Position numbers and translations under genes: made by a program. Below are positions 1 to 7,036 of a stretch of 9,450 nt of DNA, piece by piece. The notes beneath the pieces are model-generated. The model searched no databases. It saw nothing but the letters and a program-made list of their open reading frames with translations, and was not told where the DNA came from. Source of the DNA: Bacillota bacterium (lineage in GTDB: Bacteria > Bacillota > Clostridia > Christensenellales > Borkfalkiaceae); assembly GCA_003343805.1 (NCBI GenBank), contig QAKM01000043.1, positions 1 through 9,450 of the forward strand. The letters run 5' to 3'. Position 1 is the stretch's first letter, and each line of letters begins with the position of its first letter.

Positions 1-123
1 CGCGCGACATGCGCGGCGGGCGCCCCCATTTTATAGTCCCCCCTCGTCTCCCCTGCCGGACGGCGGGCCATTTCACGCTCACAAGTTTTTCAGGCCTTTG
101 GGGGGCGCTCATCATTTCGGCAT
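1..123. other. Noncoding stretch downstream of tuf
   Basis: No convincing coding frame or RNA gene is visible between the window edge and the tuf terminator. A short hairpin-prone sequence (CCTGCCG, GA, CGGCGGG at 52-67) is present but has no T-run, so I do not call it a terminator. A gene could begin or end just outside the window. Confidence 0.5.
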
Positions 124-153
124 GAAAAAAGAGCACGGAAAAACCGTGCTCTT
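124..153 (-). terminator. Intrinsic terminator after tuf
   Basis: Read on the minus strand, AAGAGCACGG (153-144) pairs with CCGTGCTCTT (138-129) around a five-T loop, a perfect 10-bp stem followed by a T-run at 130-125. It begins about 17 nt after the tuf stop codon and ends the str transcript. Confidence 0.93.
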
Positions 154-169
154 TGCGTTTTACTCTTGA

Positions 170-1387
170 TTAGAGGATCTTGGAGACGACGCCGGAACCG
201 ACCGTTCTGCCACCCTCACGGATAGCGAAACGAAGGCCTTCCTCGATCGCGACGGGCTTGATGAGGTCGACGGTCAGGGTGACGTGGTCACCGGGCATGA
301 CCATCTCAACGCCTGCAGGAAGCTCGATGGAACCCGTAACGTCCGTCGTTCTAATGAAGAACTGAGGACGATAGTGGTTGAAGAATGCCGTGTGACGGCC
401 GCCCTCGTCCTTGGTCAGGACGTAGACCTGAGCCTCGAACTTGGTAGCAGTGGGAACGGTGCCGGGCTTTGCGATGACCTGGCCCTTCTCAACGTCCGTA
501 CGGTTGATACCGCGGAGCAGAGCACCGACGTTATCACCAGCCATCGCTTCGTCGAGCTGCTTGTGGAACATCTCGAGACCGGTGATGGTCGTCGTTCTGG
601 GCTTCTCGATGAGGCCGACGATCTCGGCGGGATCACCGACGTGAGCGACACCCCTCTCGACACGGCCCGTAGCAACGGTACCGCGGCCGGAGATCGTGAA
701 GACATCCTCGACGGGAAGAAGGAAAGGCTTGTTGTCGTCACGCTCGGGAGTAGGAATGTAGGAGTCGATGGTATCCATGAGCTCGAGGATGCACTGGCAC
801 TCGGGAGCTGCAAGGATCTCTTCGTTGGAAGCGCCGCTCGTAGCCTTCTCGAGAGCCTTGAGCGCGGAACCCTTGATGATCGGGATGTCGTCGCCGGGGA
901 AGTCGTAGGAGCTGAGAAGCTCGCGGATCTCCATCTCGACGAGTTCCAGAAGCTCGGGATCGTCCATCTGATCGCACTTGTTCAGGAAGACGATGATATA
1001 GGGCACGCCGACCTGACGAGCGAGCAGGATGTGCTCACGGGTCTGGGGCATGGGACCATCGGTCGCTGCGACGACGAGGATCGCGCCGTCCATCTGAGCA
1101 GCACCCGTGATCATGTTCTTGACATAGTCTGCGTGGCCGGGGCAGTCGACGTGCGCATAGTGGCGCTTGTCGGTCTCGTACTCAACGTGCGCGGTGTTGA
1201 TCGTGATACCACGAGCCTTTTCCTCGGGCGCCTTATCGATCTCATCGTAGCGCATCTTTGCTGCCTGACCCTTCGCTGCCATAACCATGGTGATAGCTGC
1301 GGTCAAAGTGGTCTTGCCGTGGTCAACGTGTCCGATCGTACCGATGTTGACGTGGGGCTTACTTCTGTCGAACTTAGCTTTAGCCAT
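170..1387 (-). CDS. tuf: Translation elongation factor EF-Tu
   Basis: EF-Tu is the cytoplasmic GTPase that carries aminoacyl-tRNA to the ribosomal A site. The 405-residue product is complete. The G domain shows GHVDHGKT (19-26), the switch I sequence RGITI (59-63), DCPGH (81-85), NKCD (136-139) and GSALK (173-177). The two beta-barrel domains follow, with [13 protein letters not shown] and the [13 protein letters not shown] segment. The start is fixed by a GGAGG site (1397-1401) nine nucleotides upstream of ATG. It is the last gene of the str operon, separated from fusA by 209 nt with its own promoter and closed by a terminator. It is about 8-10 residues longer than typical clostridial EF-Tu because of extra sequence around residues 181-199, at the end of the G domain. 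Identification is certain; whether a second tuf copy exists elsewhere cannot be seen. Confidence 0.99.
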   Translation of the reverse strand: MAKAKFDRSKPHVNIGTIGHVDHGKTTLTAAITMVMAAKGQAAKMRYDEIDKAPEEKARGITINTAHVEYETDKRHYAHVDCPGHADYVKNMITGAAQMDGAILVVAATDGPMPQTREHILLARQVGVPYIIVFLNKCDQMDDPELLELVEMEIRELLSSYDFPGDDIPIIKGSALKALEKATSGASNEEILAAPECQCILELMDTIDSYIPTPERDDNKPFLLPVEDVFTISGRGTVATGRVERGVAHVGDPAEIVGLIEKPRTTTITGLEMFHKQLDEAMAGDNVGALLRGINRTDVEKGQVIAKPGTVPTATKFEAQVYVLTKDEGGRHTAFFNHYRPQFFIRTTDVTGSIELPAGVEMVMPGDHVTLTVDLIKPVAIEEGLRFAIREGGRTVGSGVVSKIL

Positions 1388-1427
1388 TTTGAAATTCCTC
1401 CGATTTTTTTATAATTTTGATAACTTT

Positions 1428-1445
1428 TTCCGGTATCCACCGGAA
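1428..1445 (-). promoter_or_regulatory. Hairpin in the tuf leader
   Basis: The minus-strand RNA contains TTCCGGT, GGAT, ACCGGAA: a perfect 7-bp stem with a four-base loop, about 40 nt before the tuf start codon and followed by AAAAG rather than a T-run. It is therefore not a terminator. It may stabilise or regulate the leader; no known riboswitch or T-box features are visible. Function is inferred only. Confidence 0.45.
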
Positions 1446-1500
1446 TCGCAGCTATCTATCAAACAATGTGATATAAGCTGATCTCGGCTTACCGCCTACT

Positions 1501-1529
1501 ATTATAACCCAAAACGCGGAAATATGCAA
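1501..1529 (-). promoter_or_regulatory. Probable sigma-A promoter of tuf
   Basis: On the minus strand, TTGCAT (1529-1524) and a perfect TATAAT (1506-1501) are separated by exactly 17 nt. The predicted start of transcription is near 1494, giving a leader of roughly 107 nt before tuf. This would let tuf be expressed beyond the level set by read-through from rpsL-rpsG-fusA. The tpiA promoter has the same two hexamers and spacing. Confidence 0.8.
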
Positions 1530-1540
1530 TTACTTTACCA

Positions 1541-1591
1541 AAGATTTTTCGCAAATTTTCCTTAATTTCAGGCTTTCGGGGCGAAAATCTT
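1541..1591 (-). repeat. Imperfect inverted repeat between fusA and tuf
   Basis: The arms AAGATTTTTCGC (1541-1552) and GCGAAAATCTT (1581-1591) are complementary apart from one bulged base, with a 28-nt interval. The stem is AT-rich and has no T-run after it on the minus strand, so it is at best a weak or partial terminator of fusA. No better terminator is visible in this spacer, so read-through into tuf is likely. Confidence 0.35.
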
Positions 1592-1596
1592 CTCCT

Positions 1597-3681
1597 TTAC
1601 TCCGCTTTCTTCGCGCGGGAAGTGATGATCTTCTCCGAAATGCTCTTGGGCACTTCGTTGTAGTGGTCGAACTGCATGGTGAACTGGCCTCTGCCCTGCG
1701 TCCCCGAACGGAGCTCCGTCGCATAACCGAACATCTCGGCAAGCGGGACTTCCGCATCGATGATCTTGGCGCCGTTCCTGTCGTCGGTGCCGATGATGGT
1801 ACCGCGGCGGGACGAGACGTTGCCCATAAGGTCGCCGAAGTAATCTTCGGGCGTGACGATCTCCACCTTCATGATGGGCTCGAGGAGCACCGCACCCGCC
1901 TTTTCCATACCGTCCTTGAACGCCATCGAACCTGCGATCTTGAACGCCATTTCGGACGAGTCAACTTCGTGATAGCTACCATCGTAGACCTGCACTTTGA
2001 AATCGACGACTTCGTACCCTGCGAGGAAACCGTTCTTGGCTGCCTCCTGGATGCCCTTGTCGATCGCGGGGATATACTCCTTGGGAATGGAGCCGCCCAC
2101 GGTGAGGTCCTCGAACTCGTAACCCTTGCCGGGCTCCTGAGGGATGAGGTGGATCTTGCAGTGACCGTACTGGCCCTTACCGCCCGACTGACGCTTGTAC
2201 ATACCTTCGGCATCCACAGCTCTCTTGATGGTCTCACGGTAAGCGACCTGAGGCGCACCGACGTTGCACTCGACGTGGAATTCGCGGAGCAGACGGTCGA
2301 CGATGATGTCGAGGTGCAGCTCGCCCATGCCGGCGATGATGGTCTGGCCCGTCTCCTGATCGGTGTAGGTCTTGAAGGTGGGGTCCTCTTCCGCGAGCTT
2401 GATGAGCGCGAGCGTCATCTTCTCCTGGCCGGCCTTGGTCTTGGGCTCGAGGGAGAGCTGGATGACGGGCTCGGGGAACTCCATCTTCTCGAGGATGATG
2501 GGGTGCTTCTCATCGCAGAGCGTATCGCCCGTCGTCGTGTTCTTGAGGCCGACGATGGCGCAGATATCGCCCGAATAGATGCAGTCGATATCCTTTCTCT
2601 CGTTCGCGTGCATCTGCACGAGACGGCCCACGCGCTCCTTCTTGCCCTTGGTGGAGTTGTAGCAGTACGAACCCGCCTCGAGCACGCCGGAGTAAGCGCG
2701 GAAGTATGCGAGGGAACCGACGAAGGGGTCGGTCGCGATCTTGAACGCAAGGCCGGCGAACGGCTCGTCGTCCGAAGTCTTTCTCTCCTCCTCTTCGCCC
2801 GTGTCGGGATTGGTGCCGCGGACGTGATCGACGTCGAGCGGGCTGGGAAGGAATGCAACGACGGAGTCGAGCAGGAACTGCACGCCCTTGTTCTTGTAGG
2901 ACGAACCGCAGAGCATGGGGATGGCCTCCGTCTTGAGGCAGCGCTCGCGGAGACCCGCGATGATCTCCTCTTCGGTGAGATCGCCCGCCTCGAAGTACTT
3001 CTCCATGAGCTCATCGTTGGCGGAAGCCGCCTCTTCGACGAGCTTTGCGCGGTACTCGTTGGCAAGATCCATCATCTCTGCAGGGATGGGCTCCTTGCGG
3101 AAGTCCTTGCCGAGGTCATCGTAGTAGATCTCGGCCTGCATACGGATGAGGTCGATGATGCCGCGGAAGGTATCCTCCTTACCGATGGGAAGCTCCACGG
3201 GCACGGGATTGGCGCCGAGGCGCTCGCGGATCATCTTTTCGACGCGGAAGAAGTCTGCGCCGTTGATGTCCATCTTGTTGACGTATGCGATGCGGGGGAC
3301 GTGATACTTGTCCGCCTGGCGCCACACCGTCTCGGACTGAGGCTCGACACCGCCCTTTGCGCAGAACGTCGCGACGGCGCCGTCGAGGACGCGGAGCGAA
3401 CGCTCGACTTCGACCGTGAAGTCGACGTGGCCGGGGGTATCGATGATGTTGAAGCGGTGGCCCTTCCAGATGCAGGTCGTTGCGGCAGACGTGATGGTGA
3501 TGCCGCGCTCCTGCTCCTGGACCATCCAGTCCATCGTAGCGGCGCCTTCGTGCACCTCGCCGAGCTTGTGCGTCTTGCCCGTGTAGAACAGGATACGCTC
3601 GGTCGTGGTGGTCTTGCCGGCGTCGATGTGCGCCATGATACCGAAGTTTCTCGTGTGCTGTAAGTCGTATTCTCTCGGCAT
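1597..3681 (-). CDS. fusA: Translation elongation factor EF-G
   Basis: EF-G is the cytoplasmic GTPase that drives ribosomal translocation and, with ribosome recycling factor, ribosome recycling. The 694-residue product is complete and of normal length. The G domain has AHIDAGKT (17-24), RGITI (59-63), DTPGH (81-85) and NKMD (135-138). The following domains are in order: domain II near residues 300-400, domain III with the [10 protein letters not shown] segment, domain IV with the SRRG tip near residue 640, and a domain V tail. It resembles the canonical housekeeping EF-G type and has no sign of being a TetM-like protection protein. ATG is preceded by AAGGAG with a 5-nt gap, and this site overlaps the rpsG stop codon, implying translational coupling. 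A second AAAGGAG sits directly after its own stop codon (1592-1598) but leads to no credible gene. Confidence 0.99.
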   Translation of the reverse strand: MPREYDLQHTRNFGIMAHIDAGKTTTTERILFYTGKTHKLGEVHEGAATMDWMVQEQERGITITSAATTCIWKGHRFNIIDTPGHVDFTVEVERSLRVLDGAVATFCAKGGVEPQSETVWRQADKYHVPRIAYVNKMDINGADFFRVEKMIRERLGANPVPVELPIGKEDTFRGIIDLIRMQAEIYYDDLGKDFRKEPIPAEMMDLANEYRAKLVEEAASANDELMEKYFEAGDLTEEEIIAGLRERCLKTEAIPMLCGSSYKNKGVQFLLDSVVAFLPSPLDVDHVRGTNPDTGEEEERKTSDDEPFAGLAFKIATDPFVGSLAYFRAYSGVLEAGSYCYNSTKGKKERVGRLVQMHANERKDIDCIYSGDICAIVGLKNTTTGDTLCDEKHPIILEKMEFPEPVIQLSLEPKTKAGQEKMTLALIKLAEEDPTFKTYTDQETGQTIIAGMGELHLDIIVDRLLREFHVECNVGAPQVAYRETIKRAVDAEGMYKRQSGGKGQYGHCKIHLIPQEPGKGYEFEDLTVGGSIPKEYIPAIDKGIQEAAKNGFLAGYEVVDFKVQVYDGSYHEVDSSEMAFKIAGSMAFKDGMEKAGAVLLEPIMKVEIVTPEDYFGDLMGNVSSRRGTIIGTDDRNGAKIIDAEVPLAEMFGYATELRSGTQGRGQFTMQFDHYNEVPKSISEKIITSRAKKAE

Positions 3682-3686
3682 GGTAA

Positions 3687-3692
3687 CTCCTT
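3687..3692 (-). promoter_or_regulatory. fusA ribosome binding site overlapping rpsG stop
   Basis: The minus strand reads TAAGGAGTTACCATG: the TAA stop of rpsG shares its last two bases with the AAGGAG site of fusA, five bases before the fusA ATG. Ribosomes ending S7 synthesis are placed to start EF-G, which suggests coupled translation. Confidence 0.9.
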
Positions 3693-4161
3693 AGAATCTG
3701 AAGTGAGCGAACGCCTTGTTGGCCTCTGCCATTCTGTGCGTCTCTTCCTTCTTCTTCACCGAACCGCCCGTGTTGTTGTAGGCGTCCATGAGCTCGGCTG
3801 CGAGCTTCTTGCTCATCTCGCGCTCGCTTCTCTTCCTCGTGTTGAGGACGATCCAGCGGATCGCGAGCGTCTGACGGCGTTCGGGTCTGATCTCGATGGG
3901 TACCTGGTAGTTGGCGCCGCCCACTCTTCTTGCCTTGACCTCCACGACGGGGGTGCAGTTTGCAAGCGCCTGCTTGAAGATCTCCATCGGATCCATGTTC
4001 ATCTTCTCTCCCATGAACGAGAATGCGTCATAGACGATCCTCTGGGCAACGCTCTTCTCGCCGTCGAGCATGATCTGATTGATGAGCTTTGCGACGACCT
4101 TGCTGCCATATACGGGATCGGGAAGAATGTCTCTCTTGGGAACTTTCCCTCTTCTGGGCAT
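3691..4161 (-). CDS. rpsG: 30S ribosomal protein S7
   Basis: S7 is a primary 16S rRNA-binding protein that nucleates assembly of the 30S head and lies near the exit-site tRNA. The 156-residue product has the usual bacterial length. It shows the basic N-terminus [10 protein letters not shown], the [14 protein letters not shown] segment, the conserved [15 protein letters not shown] beta-hairpin region (about residues 74-88) and the helical C-terminal part ending in AHFRF. An AAGGAGG site (4170-4176) lies eight bases before the ATG. It follows rpsL after a 187-nt spacer with several inverted repeats and overlaps the fusA ribosome binding site at its stop. In Escherichia coli S7 represses the str operon by binding the rpsL-rpsG spacer; a similar control here is inference. 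Confidence 0.99.
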   Translation of the reverse strand: MPRRGKVPKRDILPDPVYGSKVVAKLINQIMLDGEKSVAQRIVYDAFSFMGEKMNMDPMEIFKQALANCTPVVEVKARRVGGANYQVPIEIRPERRQTLAIRWIVLNTRKRSEREMSKKLAAELMDAYNNTGGSVKKKEETHRMAEANKAFAHFRF

Positions 4162-4230
4162 TGTATTATCCTCCTTTCTGAATGTGTGATGCGGTTTTCC
4201 GCGGGGGCATATTCTGCCGCCCTCTGTTAG

Positions 4231-4256
4231 GCTATCGCTTGCCGCGGTGCGGTAGC
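4231..4256 (-). promoter_or_regulatory. Hairpin in the rpsL-rpsG spacer (proximal to rpsG)
   Basis: In the minus-strand RNA, GCTACCGC (4256-4249) can pair with GCGATAGC (4238-4231) with one C-A mismatch and a 10-nt loop. It is the nearest to rpsG of three stems in this spacer. Function is unknown. Confidence 0.35.
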
Positions 4257-4264
4257 GAACCTTC

Positions 4265-4278
4265 TCCCCCGATGGGGA
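4265..4278 (-). promoter_or_regulatory. Short GC hairpin in the rpsL-rpsG spacer
   Basis: The minus strand reads TCCCC, ATCG, GGGGA, a perfect 5-bp stem with a four-base loop. No T-run follows, so it is not a terminator. It is the middle of three stems between rpsL and rpsG. Confidence 0.4.
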
Positions 4279-4284
4279 ATACTG

Positions 4285-4320
4285 CCTACTTGATCGGGCA
4301 AATATTCCGAAATAAGTAGG
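4285..4320 (-). promoter_or_regulatory. Two-part hairpin downstream of rpsL
   Basis: In the minus-strand RNA, CCTACTT (4320-4314) pairs with AAGTAGG (4291-4285). Inside it, TCGG (4310-4307) pairs with CCGA (4297-4294) across a small internal loop and a 9-nt apical loop. It begins about 28 nt after the rpsL stop and contains one copy of the 14-nt complementary element (4301-4314). It lacks a T-run. A role in S7-mediated control or RNA processing is possible but unproven. Confidence 0.5.
4301..4314. repeat. 14-bp inverted repeat, copy downstream of rpsL
   Basis: AATATTCCGAAATA on the plus strand is the exact reverse complement of 4741-4754. In the rpsL mRNA this copy lies 34-47 nt after the stop codon, inside a local hairpin, and can pair with the copy just before the rpsL ribosome binding site. 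Confidence 0.85.
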
Positions 4321-4348
4321 TGTGTTGCCGTAATCCCTTTAAAAAGGC

Positions 4349-4720
4349 TTACTTGGGGCGCTTTGCGCCGTACTTGCTGCGCGACTGCTTGCGCTTTGCA
4401 ACGCCTGCCGTATCGAGCGCACCGCGCACGATGTGATAGCGGACGCCGGGAAGATCCTTGACACGGCCGCCGCGGATGAGCACGGAGCTGTGCTCCTGCA
4501 GGTTGTGGCCCTCACCGGGAATGTACACGGTACCTTCCTGCTTGTTGGTGAGTCTCACTCTTGCGATCTTTCTCAGAGCCGAGTTGGGCTTCTTGGGGGA
4601 AGTCGTCGTCACCGACAGGCAGACGCCGCGCTTCTGCGGGCAGCTATCCAGAATGGGGCACTTGGACTTGTGTGCCTCGCTCTCTCTTCCCTTCTTGATG
4701 AGCTGATTGATCGTGGGCAT
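4349..4720 (-). CDS. rpsL: 30S ribosomal protein S12
   Basis: S12 sits at the decoding centre of the 30S subunit and affects accuracy of tRNA selection. The 123-residue product is complete. It has the N-terminus [20 protein letters not shown] (27-34), [10 protein letters not shown] (42-51), [12 protein letters not shown] (67-78), [13 protein letters not shown] (84-96) and the usual tail SKYGAKRPK. Lys43 and Lys88, the positions where mutations classically cause streptomycin resistance, are both wild type, so this copy predicts sensitivity. Residues 35-41 (LSVTTTS) differ from the common TRVYTTT without a length change. An AAGGAGGT site (4727-4734) lies six bases before ATG. It is the first gene of the str operon, with a strong promoter about 135 nt upstream and a leader with possible RNA structure. 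Confidence 0.99.
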   Translation of the reverse strand: MPTINQLIKKGRESEAHKSKCPILDSCPQKRGVCLSVTTTSPKKPNSALRKIARVRLTNKQEGTVYIPGEGHNLQEHSSVLIRGGRVKDLPGVRYHIVRGALDTAGVAKRKQSRSKYGAKRPK

Positions 4721-4740
4721 GGGTTTACCTCCTTTTCAAG

Positions 4741-4754
4741 TATTTCGGAATATT
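4741..4754. repeat. 14-bp inverted repeat, copy upstream of rpsL
   Basis: TATTTCGGAATATT on the plus strand is the exact reverse complement of 4301-4314. In the mRNA it ends only 6 nt before the rpsL Shine-Dalgarno sequence, so pairing with the downstream copy would enclose the whole rpsL cistron in a loop of 426 nt. Confidence 0.85.
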
Positions 4755-4759
4755 CTCCG

Positions 4760-4783
4760 CGGGCCGCCCGAAGGCAGTGCCCG
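4760..4783 (-). promoter_or_regulatory. TTCG-capped hairpin in the rpsL leader
   Basis: The minus-strand RNA has an outer stem CGGGC/GCCCG, a 3-by-1 internal loop, an inner stem GCC/GGC and a TTCG loop closed by C-G, the classic very stable tetraloop arrangement. It lies about 26 nt upstream of the rpsL ribosome binding site. It could be a protein-binding or stabilising element; I do not recognise a named leader family. Confidence 0.5.
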
Positions 4784-4822
4784 AAGAAAACGGGTTTGAT
4801 TCGGTCCGCTTTTCCTGCACGC

Positions 4823-4845
4823 AAAAAGAGCGCCATACTCTGGCG
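4823..4845 (-). promoter_or_regulatory. 5'-end hairpin with T-run in the rpsL leader
   Basis: On the minus strand CGCCA, GAGTA, TGGCG forms a 5-bp stem followed by CTCTTTTT. It starts about 4 nt from the predicted transcription start. The stem is short and very close to the start for a true attenuator, so a 5'-end stabilising hairpin is at least as likely. Confidence 0.35.
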
Positions 4846-4855
4846 GACAAAGCAC

Positions 4856-4884
4856 ATTTTAACAAAAGCCGGCCGCTTTGTCAA
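4856..4884 (-). promoter_or_regulatory. Sigma-A promoter of the str operon (rpsL)
   Basis: On the minus strand a perfect TTGACA (4884-4879) is separated by 17 nt from TAAAAT (4861-4856), which matches the -10 consensus in five of six bases and is preceded by TGT, an extended -10. The predicted start is near 4849. This is one of the strongest promoter matches in the window, fitting a ribosomal protein operon. Confidence 0.9.
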
Positions 4885-4891
4885 ACGTTTG
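4882..4891. promoter_or_regulatory. Palindrome CAAACGTTTG at the rpsL -35 box
   Basis: CAAACGTTTG is a perfect 10-bp palindrome that overlaps three bases of the rpsL -35 hexamer. Its position suits a repressor or activator site, but no regulator is identifiable and it does not fit the catabolite-control cre consensus. It could be chance. Confidence 0.25.
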
Positions 4892-4950
4892 GAGCGATTT
4901 TTACGTAAGATTTTGCCCTCTTTTCCCCTTTTTTATAATTTCGGAAAAGA

Positions 4951-4964
4951 GTTTGCCCGCAAAC
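4951..4964. promoter_or_regulatory. Inverted repeat just upstream of the pgk -35 box
   Basis: GTTTGC, CC, GCAAAC forms a perfect 6-bp inverted repeat ending two bases before the pgk TTGACA. The spacing places it where an operator or activator site would act on pgk. The binding protein is unknown. Confidence 0.35.
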
Positions 4965-4966
4965 CA

Positions 4967-4995
4967 TTGACAAACCGCAAAAAAAGTTCTATTAT
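4967..4995 (+). promoter_or_regulatory. Sigma-A promoter of pgk
   Basis: A perfect TTGACA (4967-4972), a 17-nt spacer and TATTAT (4990-4995, five of six consensus bases) lie 56 nt upstream of the pgk start. Transcription should begin near 5002, giving a leader of about 50 nt. The pgk ribosome binding site AAGGAG is at 5036-5041. Confidence 0.9.
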
Positions 4996-5051
4996 AAACA
5001 AGGTAAAAATTTATACCGAAAATCTATTTACCGATAAGGAGAGTTTTCACT

Positions 5052-6374
<1,323 letters not shown>

Positions 6375-6387
6375 CAAAACTCTCTTC

Positions 6388-6417
6388 AAGGCGGGCCGCG
6401 TGCCCGCCTTGTTTCTT
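6388..6417 (+). terminator. Intrinsic terminator after pgk
   Basis: AAGGCGGGC (6388-6396) pairs perfectly with GCCCGCCTT (6402-6410) around CGCGT, followed by the T-rich TTGTTTCTT. It lies 13 nt after the pgk stop and only 9 nt before the next start codon. Confidence 0.9.
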
Positions 6418-6426
6418 GATCTGGTT

Positions 6427-6945
6427 ATGAACGCTCCCCGCTCTCCCCGCCGCGGCAGCGAAAGAACCGTCCACATCGTCTTTTGGACGCTCATCCTCCT
6501 CGCCGCCCTGCTGCCCCTCCTTGGCTTTCTCGGCACGGAGGGATCGCCCTTTGCCCTCGTCTTTCCCGGGTGGGCGGCCGCCGTTCTTGCCGTGCTCCTT
6601 CCCCTTATCCCCGTTCTCGCGGGGAGCATCCTGCTCGCCCGCAGACGCGGCTGGGGCGGTGCGCTGCTCGCAGGCGGCCTCTTTCTGCTGCTCCTTCTGA
6701 GCCTGAGCGGCGTCTACGACGAAATCGGAGAGCTCGCCGCAAAAGAGAGCCTCGTCATCCCGGCGCGGCTGCTCCCCCTCCTCTCGCTCGTCCTGCTCAC
6801 GGCGCTCGACTTCTTCTACGGCTGCGTGCTGCTCGCCCGCGGGCATCTGTGGTGCGCCCTTGCGGCGCTGATCCTGTTGCTCCTGCTCCTCGGGCTCACG
6901 GTTTGGGCAACGATCGCACTCACGTTCGTTCCGCCCCACGCCTGA
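6427..6945 (+). CDS. Small polytopic membrane protein, unknown function
   Basis: I do not recognise a family. The 172-residue product is very hydrophobic and Leu-rich, with about five membrane segments near residues 16-36, 42-71, 79-97, 113-137 and 141-168. The basic N-terminus (four Arg in the first 13 residues) and the RRR at 72-74 suggest the N-terminus faces the cytoplasm; the acidic loop at about 97-107 would then be outside. Codon choice (C or G third positions) matches neighbouring genes, which supports a real gene. The start is uncertain: no Shine-Dalgarno site precedes the ATG at 6427, and an in-frame GTG at 6400 lies inside the pgk terminator with only a weak AAGG upstream. No promoter is visible, so expression may rely on read-through from pgk. 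An antisense frame over the same region is charged low-complexity sequence and looks like a shadow. Confidence 0.65.
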   Translation: MNAPRSPRRGSERTVHIVFWTLILLAALLPLLGFLGTEGSPFALVFPGWAAAVLAVLLPLIPVLAGSILLARRRGWGGALLAGGLFLLLLLSLSGVYDEIGELAAKESLVIPARLLPLLSLVLLTALDFFYGCVLLARGHLWCALAALILLLLLLGLTVWATIALTFVPPHA

Positions 6946-6974
6946 AAAGAATGGCTCGCACCCCCGCAGGGCGA

Positions 6975-7003
6975 TTGCATTTCGCACGCAGATGTGCTAT
7001 AAT
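6975..7003 (+). promoter_or_regulatory. Sigma-A promoter of tpiA-gpmI
   Basis: TTGCAT (6975-6980), a 17-nt spacer and a perfect TATAAT (6998-7003) preceded by TGC, an extended -10. Transcription should begin near 7010, about 27 nt before the tpiA start. It makes tpiA-gpmI independent of pgk. Confidence 0.9.
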
Positions 7004-7024
7004 GTCATCCGAAAAAACAAATCT

Positions 7025-7030
7025 AAGGAG
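7025..7030 (+). promoter_or_regulatory. tpiA ribosome binding site fixing the start
   Basis: AAGGAG six bases before the ATG at 7037. The in-frame ATG at 6992 lies within the promoter, upstream of the predicted transcription start, so it cannot be the start on this transcript. Confidence 0.93.
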
Positions 7031-7036
7031 TTTCTC

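Larger units (their letters stand above)
4721..5051. other. Divergent intergenic region between rpsL and pgk
   Basis: This 331-base region contains no gene. From left to right it holds the rpsL ribosome binding site, the rpsL leader with two hairpins, the rpsL promoter reading left, an AT-rich core of about 80 bp with two short palindromes, the pgk promoter reading right, and the pgk leader with its AAGGAG site at 5036-5041. The two -35 boxes are 82 bp apart, so a protein bound between them could affect both operons. Confidence 0.85.

Noticed and set aside
284..1414. 376-codon plus-strand frame opposite tuf
   Set aside because: It is an antisense shadow of a highly conserved gene with no translation signals.
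1489..1554. Tiny TTG-started frame (21 residues) between fusA and tuf on the minus strand
   Set aside because: It spans the tuf promoter, uses a weak start with an imperfect ribosome binding site and shows no recognisable peptide.
1663..3663. Long open frame (666 codons) on the plus strand opposite fusA
   Set aside because: It mirrors fusA exactly, has no ribosome binding site and gives a low-complexity Asp/Val/Leu/Arg product; this is a codon-bias shadow.
4879..4894. Possible catabolite-repression (cre) site around CAAACGTTTG
   Set aside because: The flanking bases do not fit the cre consensus when the central CG is aligned, so only a generic palindrome is claimed.
4934..4939. TATAAT on the plus strand upstream of the pgk promoter
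   Set aside because: No acceptable -35 sequence lies 16-18 nt upstream, and a much better promoter is present at 4967-4995.
6992..7036. Earlier in-frame ATG for tpiA
   Set aside because: It lies inside the promoter before the predicted transcription start and adds 15 residues not found in the family; the ATG at 7037 has a proper ribosome binding site.
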